Source: CBDUUP01 sp965370435
GTDB taxonomy: Bacteria; Chloroflexota; Anaerolineae; Anaerolineales; UBA11579
Length of the DNA: 16,540 nt
NCBI GenBank assembly: GCA_965370435.1
Contig: CBDUUP010000051.1
Location: 1-16,540 of the forward strand
Reading direction: 5' to 3'
The notes beneath the pieces were generated by a model. The model was given only the letters and a program-made list of their open reading frames with translations. It was not told where the DNA came from and searched no databases. Each line of letters begins with the position of its first letter. Positions within the stretch are counted from its first letter, which is position 1. A program made the translations under genes and the position numbers. Below are positions 1 through 7,706 of this stretch, piece by piece.

Positions 1-157
1 CCTGGGCCTTATGATCTGGATACGAGCCACCCTGCCCCGCATCCGCTACGACCGCCTGATGGCCTTCGGCTGGAAGCTCATGCTCCCGCTGGCATTATTC
101 AACGTCTTCCTGACTGCGGTGTTGATAATCCTGTGGCCCAACGTATTCGGAGGCTGA
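1..157 (+). CDS. nuoH: NADH-quinone oxidoreductase subunit H, C-terminal end (partial)
   Basis: Reading from base 2 gives an open frame that ends at TGA 155-157. It contains RATLPRIRYDRLMAFGWK, the conserved C-terminal signature of NuoH/ND1, followed by a last hydrophobic helix (LPLALFNVFLTAVLIILW). NuoH lies at the junction of the peripheral and membrane arms of complex I and helps form the quinone-binding channel. Only about the last 51 residues are in the window; the rest lies upstream. It heads the H-I-J-K-L-M-N run, which matches standard nuo operon order and supports the call despite truncation. The gap to nuoI is 207 bp, unusually long for this operon, and is filled by repeat-like sequence. 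Confidence 0.93.
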   Translation, partial: LGLMIWIRATLPRIRYDRLMAFGWKLMLPLALFNVFLTAVLIILWPNVFGG

Positions 158-175
158 TCGCTCCGTTTAATAAGA

Positions 176-226
176 TTCACCGCGGAGACGCGGAGAACGT
201 CGCTACGCTTAGAGAGTTACGCAGAG
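176..226. repeat. Degenerate CGCGGAGA-type dispersed repeat between nuoH and nuoI
   Basis: The stretch starting TTCACCGCGGAGACGCGGAG and ending near ACGCAGAG contains short GGAGACGC iterations. Its first 24 bases (176-199) match the repeat at 6957-6980 in 19 of 24 positions, and all five differences are G here versus A there. It lies between nuoH and nuoI and encodes no convincing protein. I infer that it is a GC variant of the same dispersed intergenic repeat family. Confidence 0.6.
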
Positions 227-283
227 TTTTTATTAGATTTACGATTAAATACAATGACCAAGAAACGATTAATGCTAACCATT

Positions 284-321
284 ACCTGGCAACCGAGGAC
301 GAAGTCCGATGGTTGCCGGGT
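284..321. promoter_or_regulatory. Two-tier hairpin in the nuoH-nuoI leader
   Basis: The outer arms ACCTGGCAACC (284-294) and GGTTGCCGGGT (311-321) pair over 11 positions with one T-G wobble. Inside them GGAC (297-300) and GTCC (304-307) form a second stem around a GAA loop. No T-run follows, so it does not look like an intrinsic terminator. It ends 43 bases before nuoI. Possible roles are an mRNA-processing or stability element, or simply another palindromic repeat; the sequence cannot decide. Confidence 0.55.
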
Positions 322-364
322 GAGGGTGAGGCCTGCGGTATAAATTTAGAGGCTAGTTGAAAAA

Positions 365-877
365 ATGTTTACAGGTATATACGAAATCCTCCGCGGCATG
401 AAGACCACCTTCTTCGCCATGTTTGAAAAGCCGGTGACCATCCAGTACCCGGAGCAAACCCGTACCGTGCGGCCGCGCTTCAAAGGACGGCACTCGCTGA
501 ACCGCTACGACAACGGCCTGGAGAAGTGCATCGGCTGTTCGCTTTGCGCGGCGGCTTGCCCCTCGCAAGCCATCTTTGTGGAGTCGGCGGAGAACACCGA
601 TCAGGTGCGCTTCTCTCCCGGAGAGCGTTACGCCAGCGCCTATGAGATCAACATGCTGCGCTGCATCTTCTGCGGCTTCTGCGAGGACGCCTGTCCCACT
701 GAAGCCATCACCCTGGGCCACGACTTCGAACTCTCCTTCACCGACCGGTCTCAGGCGATATACACCAAAGAAATGCTGAGCGTCCCGGTCCCCGAGAACG
801 GAGAGGATACGCCCCAGGAAGTCGAAGAGGGCGCATTCGACCGCTCCATCCCGATCATGTTAGACCCGGTGAAATGA
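365..877 (+). CDS. nuoI: NADH-quinone oxidoreductase subunit I (8Fe ferredoxin-like)
   Basis: This 170-aa protein carries electrons through two [4Fe-4S] clusters (N6a and N6b) in the peripheral arm of complex I, towards NuoB and quinone. Two CxxCxxCxxxCP motifs are visible: C55/C58/C61/C65 and C100/C103/C106/C110. The N-terminal part has the usual membrane-surface helix (about residues 3-20) and the RFKGRHSLNRYDNGLEKCIGC block typical of NuoI. Length fits the family. The Glu/Pro-rich tail after about residue 140 is variable in NuoI. The ATG at 365 has only an A-rich stretch before it and no clear Shine-Dalgarno. It is 12 bp from nuoJ, so co-transcription is likely. Confidence 0.96.
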   Translation: MFTGIYEILRGMKTTFFAMFEKPVTIQYPEQTRTVRPRFKGRHSLNRYDNGLEKCIGCSLCAAACPSQAIFVESAENTDQVRFSPGERYASAYEINMLRCIFCGFCEDACPTEAITLGHDFELSFTDRSQAIYTKEMLSVPVPENGEDTPQEVEEGAFDRSIPIMLDPVK

Positions 878-889
878 TAAGAGTTGCTT

Positions 890-1405
890 ATGACGACTGA
901 CCTAATTCTCTTCCTGATATTGGCCGCCATCGCCGTGGCCGCTGCGCTGGGGATGCTCTTCAGCAAAAAAGCGGTGTACTCGGCCCTGTTCCTGATCTTG
1001 AACTTCGCCACCGTGGCGGTGTTCTATCTGATGCTGGGGGCGCCCTTCATCGCCCTGGCCCAGGTGACCGTGTACGCCGGCGCCATCATGGTGCTGTTCC
1101 TGTTCGTCATCATGCTCCTGGGCGTGGAGCAGCTTCGCATCGCCAAGACCATCAGCTGGCAGCAGCCTCTGGCGATCCTGTTGGGGCTGATCCTGATGGT
1201 GGAGACGGTCTACATCATCTTCGTGCGCAGCGCTCCCCTGCCCGACGTGACTTTGCCGGAAGTCTCTTACGGCAGCCCGGCCGCCATTGGCGACCTCCTG
1301 TTTAATAAATATCTGCTGCCTTTCGAGGTCACCTCGGTGCTGCTGTTGGTGGCGATGATCGGCGCTATCGTGTTGACCAAGAACGAAAAGAAGAAAGAGG
1401 ACTGA
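890..1405 (+). CDS. nuoJ: NADH-quinone oxidoreductase subunit J
   Basis: This is a 171-aa, five-helix membrane subunit of the complex I proton-translocating arm. The conserved third-helix block VYAGAIMVLFLFVIMLLG (about residues 61-78), which contains the pi-bulge of NuoJ/ND6, is intact. I place the start at ATG 890 because AAGAG (879-883) sits six bases upstream. An in-frame TTG at 884 would add two residues (ML) but would lie directly on that AAGAG. The C-terminus is charged (KNEKKKED), as is common in bacterial NuoJ. It follows nuoI by 12 bp and precedes nuoK by 4 bp. Confidence 0.95.
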   Translation: MTTDLILFLILAAIAVAAALGMLFSKKAVYSALFLILNFATVAVFYLMLGAPFIALAQVTVYAGAIMVLFLFVIMLLGVEQLRIAKTISWQQPLAILLGLILMVETVYIIFVRSAPLPDVTLPEVSYGSPAAIGDLLFNKYLLPFEVTSVLLLVAMIGAIVLTKNEKKKED

Positions 1406-1409
1406 ACCT

Positions 1410-1712
1410 ATGCTCCCGGTCGCTTATTACGTCGGTCTATCGGCAATTTTATTCACCATCGGCGCGGTAGGCGTGCTGATACGCCGCAACGCCATCATTA
1501 TTTTCATGTCTATTGAGTTGATGCTCAACGCCGCCAATCTGGCCTTCATCGCCTTCGCCCGTTCCTACGAGAACCTGGACGGGCAGATATTCGTCTTCTT
1601 CGTGATGGCGGTGGCCGCCGCGGAAGTGGCCGTAGGCCTGGCGCTGATCGTCGCCATCTTCCGCTCGCGGGACAATATCAACGTGGACGAGATCAATGAC
1701 CTCAAAGGTTAG
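1410..1712 (+). CDS. nuoK: NADH-quinone oxidoreductase subunit K
   Basis: This 100-aa, three-helix subunit is homologous to MrpC/ND4L. Both conserved membrane glutamates of the E channel are at the same numbers as in Escherichia coli: E36 in MSIELMLNAANLAF and E72 in AAAEVAVGLALIVAIFR. Length is exactly typical. GAGG at 1397-1400, inside the end of nuoJ, lies nine bases before ATG 1410. With a 4-bp gap to nuoJ, translational coupling is likely. Confidence 0.96.
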   Translation: MLPVAYYVGLSAILFTIGAVGVLIRRNAIIIFMSIELMLNAANLAFIAFARSYENLDGQIFVFFVMAVAAAEVAVGLALIVAIFRSRDNINVDEINDLKG

Positions 1713-1735
1713 TTCCTGCCTGGAGAACATGACTT

Positions 1736-3868
1736 ATGTTCCTAAGTGAAGCAGTTAGTTCCGGCCCCGAGTTTTTCAACCTGGCTCCCTGGGTGGTTTT
1801 CGCCCCGGTTGTAGGGCTGTTGATCAACCTCATTTTCGGGCGTTGGTTTAAAGAGAAACTCATCGGGACCGTCGCCAGTCTGGCGACCGGTTCGGCCTTT
1901 GTGGTGGCGGTGTTGCTGGCGTATTCTTTGACCGGCCACAACGAGGGTGACACCGTCCACCTGCTGGATTGGATCACCGTCGGCAGCTTGAATATCTCCT
2001 GGGCCTTCCGGGTGGACACCCTCTCTGTGGTGATGATGCTGGTGGTTTCGGGCGTGGGGACCCTCATCCACATCTATTCCATCGGCTACATGCACTACGA
2101 CGTCCGCTACAAGGGCGACCCCCAGAGCTTCCGACGTTTCTTCATTTATCTCAATCTCTTCATCGCCATGATGATGATCCTGGTGAGCGGCGACAGCTAC
2201 CTGATGCTCTTCGTCGGCTGGGAAGGGGTGGGGTTGTGCTCCTACCTGCTGATAGGGTTCTGGTTCACCATCAACAACGACGGCACCGAAGGCCGCCAGA
2301 ACGAGATGGCTGGACGCAAAGCCTTCATCGTCAACCGCATCGGCGATTTCGGCTTCCTGATCGCCATGTTCCTCACCTTCTGGAAATTCGGCTCGCTGGC
2401 CTTCACCGAAGTGTTCGCCGGCGCGTCTGCCGCCGCCGCTGGCGGCGACACGGCTATTCTCATGGCGATCACCCTCTTCATGCTCCTGGGTGTGGCCGGA
2501 AAATCGGCCCAGATCCCCCTCTACGTCTGGTTGCCGGACGCTATGGCTGGTCCAACCCCCGTCTCGGCCTTGATACACGCCGCCACGATGGTGACCGCGG
2601 GTGTGTACCTGGTGGCCCGTTCAGCCCCCTTGTTTTCGGCGGTCCCGGAGGCGCAGAATGTTGTGGCGTTAGTGGGCGGAGCGACAGCCTTGTTCGCCGC
2701 GACCATCGCGGTGGGGCAGTTCGACATTAAAAAAGTGCTGGCCTATTCCACCGTCAGCCAGTTGGGATTCATGGTGGCGGCGGTGGGGATGGGCGCGTAC
2801 GTGGCGGGATTGTTCCACCTGGTGACCCACGCCTTTTTCAAGGCCCTGCTCTTCCTGAGTTCCGGCTCGGTCATCCTGGGCGTGGAGCGAGGCCACCATC
2901 CGCTGGAGGAGGATACCGGTCACCATGACGACGACTCGCATGGCGACGAACACAGCGACGACCACGGCGAACCCTTCGACCCGCAGGACATGCGCAACAT
3001 GGGCGGCCTGCGGAAGAAAATGCCGGTCACATTCTGGGTGTTCTTGACCGGCGCCCTGGCCCTATCGGGAATCTTTCCGCTGGCCGGATTCTGGTCCAAA
3101 GACGAAATTTTGGCCGACGCCCAACATGCCAACTTCATCGTTTACATCCTATTGTCGGCGGCCGCTTTCTTCACCGCCTTCTACATGGGCCGCCAGGTTT
3201 GGATGGTGTTCTTCGGCATGGCGCGCACGGATGCGGCCAGAGAGGCCAAAGAAAGCCCCCTGCTGGTCACCGTCCCCTTGATGATCCTCGCCGCGCTGTC
3301 GGTGTTGGGCGGCGCGCTGAATTTGCCGGGATTGCATACCTTCTCCGATTGGCTGCATCACACCCTGGGCGACGCGGCCCACTCAGGCGATTTCAACCTG
3401 ACGGTGGCGGGAATCTCCACCGGTTTGGCCTTGTTCGCGATTTGGATCGCCTATTCGCTTTACGGGCGAGTCCCCATGATTCAGGGTGGGAAGGACCCCA
3501 TACAAGTCTTCCTCGGCCCCGTCTTTGGCTGGCTGAACAAGAAATGGTACATTGACGAACTCTATTGGGCCGTGATCGTTACTCCGTATATGTCAATCTC
3601 CCGCTTCCTGGCCGAGGTGGTGGACTGGCGTTTCTGGCACGACTGGTTCCACGATACTGCCCTGGCCGGGTCATTCCGCCGCTTTACCCGCTTCCTGGCC
3701 GATCCGGTTGATCTGGGCGTGATAGACGCCATCGCCAACGGCCTGGCCGATGTCACCAAATCTCTCTCCGTCACCCTCCGCGGCCTGCAAACCGGCTACG
3801 TCCGCAACTACGCCCTATCCGTCTTTCTCGGCGTCGTCGTCATCATAGGATATCTGCTTCTGCGTTGA
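1736..3868 (+). CDS. nuoL: NADH-quinone oxidoreductase subunit L (antiporter-like, with lateral helix)
   Basis: This 710-aa subunit is the distal antiporter-like proton channel of complex I, homologous to MrpA/ND5. Key polar residues are visible: E163 in GWEGVGLCSYLLIGFW and K256 in AGKSAQIPLYVWLPDAMAGPTP, followed by the HAATMVTAGVYLVAR helix. The C-terminus has the long amphipathic lateral-helix region (about residues 560-690) and a last transmembrane helix. At 710 residues it is longer than the E. coli protein (about 613). Part of the excess is a His/Asp/Glu-rich loop at about residues 386-415 before DMRNMGGLRKKMP. GGAG at 1722-1725 lies ten bases before ATG 1736. Its stop codon lies within a 24-bp palindrome. 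Confidence 0.97.
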   Translation: MFLSEAVSSGPEFFNLAPWVVFAPVVGLLINLIFGRWFKEKLIGTVASLATGSAFVVAVLLAYSLTGHNEGDTVHLLDWITVGSLNISWAFRVDTLSVVMMLVVSGVGTLIHIYSIGYMHYDVRYKGDPQSFRRFFIYLNLFIAMMMILVSGDSYLMLFVGWEGVGLCSYLLIGFWFTINNDGTEGRQNEMAGRKAFIVNRIGDFGFLIAMFLTFWKFGSLAFTEVFAGASAAAAGGDTAILMAITLFMLLGVAGKSAQIPLYVWLPDAMAGPTPVSALIHAATMVTAGVYLVARSAPLFSAVPEAQNVVALVGGATALFAATIAVGQFDIKKVLAYSTVSQLGFMVAAVGMGAYVAGLFHLVTHAFFKALLFLSSGSVILGVERGHHPLEEDTGHHDDDSHGDEHSDDHGEPFDPQDMRNMGGLRKKMPVTFWVFLTGALALSGIFPLAGFWSKDEILADAQHANFIVYILLSAAAFFTAFYMGRQVWMVFFGMARTDAAREAKESPLLVTVPLMILAALSVLGGALNLPGLHTFSDWLHHTLGDAAHSGDFNLTVAGISTGLALFAIWIAYSLYGRVPMIQGGKDPIQVFLGPVFGWLNKKWYIDELYWAVIVTPYMSISRFLAEVVDWRFWHDWFHDTALAGSFRRFTRFLADPVDLGVIDAIANGLADVTKSLSVTLRGLQTGYVRNYALSVFLGVVVIIGYLLLR

Positions 3869-3890
3869 ACGTTTTAACGTTAAAACGTTC
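3867..3890. repeat. Perfect 24-bp palindrome at the nuoL stop
   Basis: Bases 3867-3890 are exactly self-complementary: half-site GAACGTTTTAAC followed by its mirror GTTAAAACGTTC. Outside it, CGTT 3863-3866 and AACG 3892-3895 pair after a one-base bulge, extending the structure. The TGA of nuoL (3866-3868) overlaps its edge, and nuoM begins 24 bp further on. There is no T-run of terminator type and the operon continues, so an mRNA processing/stability role or a REP-like repeat is more likely than termination. Confidence 0.85.
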
Positions 3891-3914
3891 TAACGAATAA
3901 CTAGAGGAATGCAT

Positions 3915-5423
3915 ATGGACTTTATACTCGAACCCCTCAATCTGGTCACATTCTCCCCGCTCCTGGGCGTGCTGGTGTTGCTCTTCCTGAAACGGGAGCA
4001 TAAGACCGCCAGCCGGTGGGTGGCCCTGATCGCCTCCCTGGTCACCTTTGGGATCTCCATGTGGATGCTGGCTCAATTCAAGGCCTCCAACCCCGACCTG
4101 CAAATGGTCATCCAGGAAGATTGGATCAAGGTGGCGGGCTGGAACATCCAATACGCCCTGGGCGTGGACGGCCTGAGCATCCTGCTGGTCCTGCTGACCA
4201 CCTTCCTGACGCCCATCTCCATCCTGTCCACCTGGACGGCGGTGGAGGAGCGGGTCAAGGAATTTATGATCTTCTTCCTGCTTCTGGAAGTGGGCATGTT
4301 GGGCGTTTTCCTGGCCCAGGACCTGTTCCTGTTCTACGTGTTTTGGGAATTCACCCTGGTGCCCATGTATTTCTTGATCGGCATCTGGGGCGGACCCCGC
4401 CGCATGTACGCCGCCATCAAGTTCTTCCTCTACACCATGGCCGGTTCTATCCTGATGCTGCTGGCGATCCTGTGGCTGGGCATCAATGGCGGCTCCTTCA
4501 GCGTGCCGGACTTGATCGCCAATTTCAATATTGACCCCAACGTCCAATTCTGGCTCTTCCTGGCCTTCGCCGCTGCCTTTGCCATCAAAGTCCCCATGTG
4601 GCCGCTGCATTCCTGGCTCCCCGACGCCCACGTCGAAGCGCCAACCGCCGGTTCGGTCATCCTGGCGGGCGTGCTGTTGAAGATGGGCACTTACGGCTTC
4701 CTGCGCTTCAACATCCCTATGTTCCCCAACGCGGCGGTGCGGCTTGCGCCCTGGATGGCGCTGCTGGCCGTGATCGGAATCCTGTACGGCGCGGCGGTCT
4801 CCTATGCCCAGAAGGACGTGAAGAAGCTGGTGGCCTATTCCTCCGTCAGCCACCTGGGATTCGTGATGCTGGGCCTGTTCGCCCTCAATACCCAGGGCAT
4901 TCAGGGCGGCATTTTGCAGATGGTAAACCACGGCCTGAGCACCGGCGCATTGTTCCTCCTGGTGGGCATGATCTACGAACGCCGCCACACCCGTGAGGTG
5001 GAAGACTTCGGCGGCCTGTGGAAAGTGATGCCCGTCTACGCAGTGCTGACCTTGATCGTCACCCTCTCCTCGATGGGATTGCCCGGCTTGAACGGCTTCG
5101 TGGGCGAATTCGTCATCTTGCTGGGCGGGTTTGGCTCCGAGGCCATTGGTTCGGCTTGGTACGCCGGACTTGCCGCCGTGGGCGTCATCATGGCGGCTAT
5201 CTATTTGCTCTACATGTTCAACAAGATGTTCATGGGCCCGCTGGACAAGGAAGAAAACAAAAACCTCAAGGACCTCAGCTTCCGCGAGATCGTCACCTTG
5301 GTCCCCCTGCTGATCCTCATCTTCTGGATCGGCCTCTACCCCAAGCCATTCTTCGACCTGATCGCCCCCGCAGTCGAACAGCTAGTCAACGTCCTCCAAG
5401 CCGCCGCCCTGGCTCTTCACTAG
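3915..5423 (+). CDS. nuoM: NADH-quinone oxidoreductase subunit M (antiporter-like)
   Basis: This 502-aa membrane subunit is homologous to MrpD/ND4 and forms the middle proton channel. E145 in VFWEFTLVPMYFLIGIWGG corresponds to E. coli NuoM E144. K225 in AFAIKVPMWPLHSWLPDAHVEAPT is the conserved mid-membrane lysine. Further conserved blocks are GVDGLSILLVLLTTFLTPIS and LLKMGTYGFLRF. The start is ATG 3915: AGAGGA (3903-3908) stands six bases before it. An in-frame ATG at 3909 would abut that site and give only two extra residues (MH). Length is normal for the family. Confidence 0.96.
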   Translation: MDFILEPLNLVTFSPLLGVLVLLFLKREHKTASRWVALIASLVTFGISMWMLAQFKASNPDLQMVIQEDWIKVAGWNIQYALGVDGLSILLVLLTTFLTPISILSTWTAVEERVKEFMIFFLLLEVGMLGVFLAQDLFLFYVFWEFTLVPMYFLIGIWGGPRRMYAAIKFFLYTMAGSILMLLAILWLGINGGSFSVPDLIANFNIDPNVQFWLFLAFAAAFAIKVPMWPLHSWLPDAHVEAPTAGSVILAGVLLKMGTYGFLRFNIPMFPNAAVRLAPWMALLAVIGILYGAAVSYAQKDVKKLVAYSSVSHLGFVMLGLFALNTQGIQGGILQMVNHGLSTGALFLLVGMIYERRHTREVEDFGGLWKVMPVYAVLTLIVTLSSMGLPGLNGFVGEFVILLGGFGSEAIGSAWYAGLAAVGVIMAAIYLLYMFNKMFMGPLDKEENKNLKDLSFREIVTLVPLLILIFWIGLYPKPFFDLIAPAVEQLVNVLQAAALALH

Positions 5424-5448
5424 AAAATTGCCGCTGACAAGATGATTC

Positions 5449-5488
5449 CTTATTACCTTGTTACCTAATCACTAATTACCTAATCACC
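5449..5488. repeat. Short degenerate tandem repeat between nuoM and nuoN
   Basis: TTACCTAATCAC occurs at 5461-5472 and again at 5476-5487, a period of 15. A worn copy (TTATTACCTTG) precedes them. The 76-bp nuoM-nuoN gap is therefore mostly this AT-rich repeat. The same CTAATCAC word recurs in the palindrome at 10718-10785. No coding potential. Confidence 0.65.
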
Positions 5489-5499
5489 CAAAAGGTCTT

Positions 5500-6948
5500 A
5501 TGAGTTCTACGGATCTCCTCTCAATATTACCCCTGATAATCCTGGTCTCCTGGGCCTGTGTGCTGCTGCTGTTGGACGCCTTCCTTTTGCAGAAGCGCAC
5601 CGGCGTGACCGCTCTGCTGGCCGCGCTGGGCCTGGTGGTGACTTTGGGTTTCGCCCTGGCCCAGTCCGGCGAAGAAATTGTCGCCTTCAACGGCATGTAC
5701 GTGTTGGATGGCTTCTCCGCCTTCCTCAATGTGCTGTTCCTGGGGAGCGGTTTGGCCGCTATCGCCCTGGCCCACGACTACCTCAAACGCCTGGACATCG
5801 CCCGGGGCGAGTATTACGTCCTGCTGATGTTCAGCCTTTCGGGGATGATGTTGATGGCCGGAGCCGCCGACCTGATCGTCGTCTTTCTGGCGTTGGAACT
5901 GCTCTCCATCCCGCTTTATGTGCTGGCCGGGTTCGCCCGCCCGCGCCCCGAATCGGAAGAAGCGGCCATGAAGTACTTCCTGCTGGGCGCCTTCGCCTCC
6001 AGCTTCGTCCTCTACGGCGTGGCCTTGATCTTCGGCGCCACCGGCTCCACCGCCCTGGCGGAGGTGGTCGCCGCCATCAACGCGGGCAGCGCCAACCTCT
6101 CCCTGCTGGTGCCCGGCGCGGGACTGATCCTGGTGGGACTGGGGTTCAAGGTGGCGGCGGTGCCCTTCCACATGTGGACGCCCGACGTTTATCAGGGCGC
6201 GCCCTCCTCGGTGACGGCGTTCATGGCAGTGGGCGCCAAAGCAGCCGGGTTTGCCGCCATCCTGCGGATATTCATCGTCGCTTTCAGCGGCCAGGCCGGG
6301 GAACTGACCCCCGTGATCTGGATGCTGGCCGCCTTGACCATGATCCTCGGCAATCTGGTCGCCATCGCCCAGCGCAACATTAAACGCATGTTGGCCTATT
6401 CCAGCATCGCCCACGCCGGGTATATCTTGATGGCCTTTGTCCCCTATGGCGACGATGCAGTCCGCCTGGACTCGGCGGCCTCAGGGCTTTTCTACCTGAT
6501 GGCCTTCGCCTTTACCAGCTTTGGAATCTGGGCGGTCGTCATCGCCCTGGAAAAAAAGGATGGGCAAGGCCTGGAACTGGACGATTACGGCGGCCTGGGG
6601 CGCAAATATCCAGGGATGGCGGCCGCGATGGCGGTCTTCATGCTGTCCCTTTTGGGCATCCCTCCCACGCTGGGCTTCGCCGGGAAGTTCTTCCTCTTCC
6701 GGGCGGTGATGGAAGGCGGCTACCTGGGATTGGCCCTCATCGGCGTGCTGACCTCCCTGATCTCGGCCTATTTCTACCTGCGCATCATCGTCATCATGTA
6801 CATGCGAGAAGGCAACCCGGAGTTACGAGCCGCGCCTTGGCTTCGATTTATCGCCGGAGGGGCGGCGGTCTTGACAGTTGCATTGAGCCTCTTCTTCCCC
6901 CAGGCCCTATTCGACTGGGCCGCAAAGGCTGTGCTGCGGTTGTTCTGA
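5500..6948 (+). CDS. nuoN: NADH-quinone oxidoreductase subunit N (antiporter-like)
   Basis: This 482-aa subunit is homologous to ND2 and to Mrp-type antiporter subunits, and forms the proton channel nearest the E channel. Visible landmarks are E133 in FLALELLSIPLYVLAGF, K217 in GLGFKVAAVPFHMWTPDVYQGAP, and the second-half motif QRNIKRMLAYSSIAHAGYILM. About 14 hydrophobic helices fit the family. ATG 5500 is preceded by AAAGG (5491-5495) at a short four-base spacing. It ends the nuo operon: next come a hairpin-forming repeat and an unrelated HAD gene. Confidence 0.96.
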   Translation: MSSTDLLSILPLIILVSWACVLLLLDAFLLQKRTGVTALLAALGLVVTLGFALAQSGEEIVAFNGMYVLDGFSAFLNVLFLGSGLAAIALAHDYLKRLDIARGEYYVLLMFSLSGMMLMAGAADLIVVFLALELLSIPLYVLAGFARPRPESEEAAMKYFLLGAFASSFVLYGVALIFGATGSTALAEVVAAINAGSANLSLLVPGAGLILVGLGFKVAAVPFHMWTPDVYQGAPSSVTAFMAVGAKAAGFAAILRIFIVAFSGQAGELTPVIWMLAALTMILGNLVAIAQRNIKRMLAYSSIAHAGYILMAFVPYGDDAVRLDSAASGLFYLMAFAFTSFGIWAVVIALEKKDGQGLELDDYGGLGRKYPGMAAAMAVFMLSLLGIPPTLGFAGKFFLFRAVMEGGYLGLALIGVLTSLISAYFYLRIIVIMYMREGNPELRAAPWLRFIAGGAAVLTVALSLFFPQALFDWAAKAVLRLF

Positions 6949-6956
6949 TTTTAGTT

Positions 6957-7012
6957 TTCACCACAGAGACACAGAGAACACAGAGAAAATAACTTTGTGA
7001 ACTCTGTGGTTT
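6957..7012. repeat. CACAGAG-type dispersed repeat forming a hairpin after nuoN
   Basis: TTCACCACAGAGACACAGAG followed by further ACACAGAG iterations makes a 7-8 base periodic stretch. Its ends are complementary: ACCACAGAG (6960-6968) pairs perfectly with CTCTGTGGT (7002-7010), and ACACAGAG can also fold on CTTTGTGA. TTTTGTTT follows directly, so the repeat could work as a terminator for the nuo operon. It is related to the GC variant at 176-226. Confidence 0.7.
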
Positions 7013-7042
7013 TGTTTCTAACCAAATGTGGATAGGAGTAAC

Positions 7043-7702
7043 ATGCGAGCGCTCATCTTCGACTTCGACGGACTGATCCTGGACACCGAGATGCCCGATT
7101 ACCAGGCCTGGGTAGAACTCTACGGAGAGTACGACTGCGAGCTTCCGCTGGAAATTTGGGCCACCATCGTCGGCGGGGGGGCCGCTTCCTCTTTCAACCC
7201 CTTCGATTACTTGGCTGAACTCCTCGGTCGGGAGATTGACCGGGAGGCAGTGCGCGCTCGTCAGAATAAGCGCAGCCTCTCCCTGATCGCCCAACAGCCA
7301 ATCCTGCCCGGGGTGATGGATTACTTGAACGACGCCAAACGGATGGAGATGAAGCTGGCGATAGCCTCCAGTTCGCCCCATTACTGGGTGGATCCTAAGC
7401 TGGAACGCCTGGAGATCACCGGCTATTTCGACGTCATCCTCTGCGCCGACGACGTCACCCTCACCAAACCCGATCCCGAACTTTACCTCTCCGCCCTGGC
7501 CGCCCTGGATGTCCCCGCCGAGGAAGCCATAGTGCTGGAGGATTCGCCCAATGGCGTACTGGCAGCCCGCCGCGCCGGTATCTTCTGCGTGGCAGTGCCC
7601 AATCCGATGACCCGCCAGTTTACTTTCGACCAGACTGACTTGATGCTCGACTCCCTGGCGGATATGACTTTGGAGGAAGTGATCGCTAAAGCACAGGGAT
7701 AG
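7043..7702 (+). CDS. HAD-superfamily hydrolase, beta-phosphoglucomutase-like
   Basis: This 219-aa cytosolic enzyme is of HAD subfamily I with an alpha-helical cap. Motif I is DFDGLILDTE, with nucleophile D7 and acid/base D9. Motif II is the S109-S111 triplet in IASSSPHYW. Motif III is K142 in LTKPDPELYL, and motif IV is E166-D167 in VLEDSPNGVLAARRAG. All four motifs are intact, so it should be active as a sugar-phosphate phosphatase or phosphomutase; the substrate cannot be read from sequence. ATG 7043 is chosen because AGGAG (7034-7038) lies four bases before it; an in-frame GTG at 7028 would put the site inside the gene. It follows nuoN across a repeat hairpin and is probably a separate unit. 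Confidence 0.9.
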   Translation: MRALIFDFDGLILDTEMPDYQAWVELYGEYDCELPLEIWATIVGGGAASSFNPFDYLAELLGREIDREAVRARQNKRSLSLIAQQPILPGVMDYLNDAKRMEMKLAIASSSPHYWVDPKLERLEITGYFDVILCADDVTLTKPDPELYLSALAALDVPAEEAIVLEDSPNGVLAARRAGIFCVAVPNPMTRQFTFDQTDLMLDSLADMTLEEVIAKAQG

Positions 7703-7706
7703 GATT

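Noticed and set aside
133..360. Plus-strand 75-aa open frame
   Set aside because: It starts inside nuoH in another frame, runs through the repeat at 176-226 and the hairpin at 284-321, and resembles no protein.
1742..2578. Minus-strand 278-aa open frame under nuoL
   Set aside because: Antisense shadow of nuoL with an artificial His/Gly/Glu-rich composition and no ribosome site considered.
3843..4988. Minus-strand 381-aa open frame under nuoM
   Set aside because: Its Gln/His/Asp/Gly-rich, low-complexity translation is what the reverse strand of a GC-rich membrane protein gives; nuoM is certain here.
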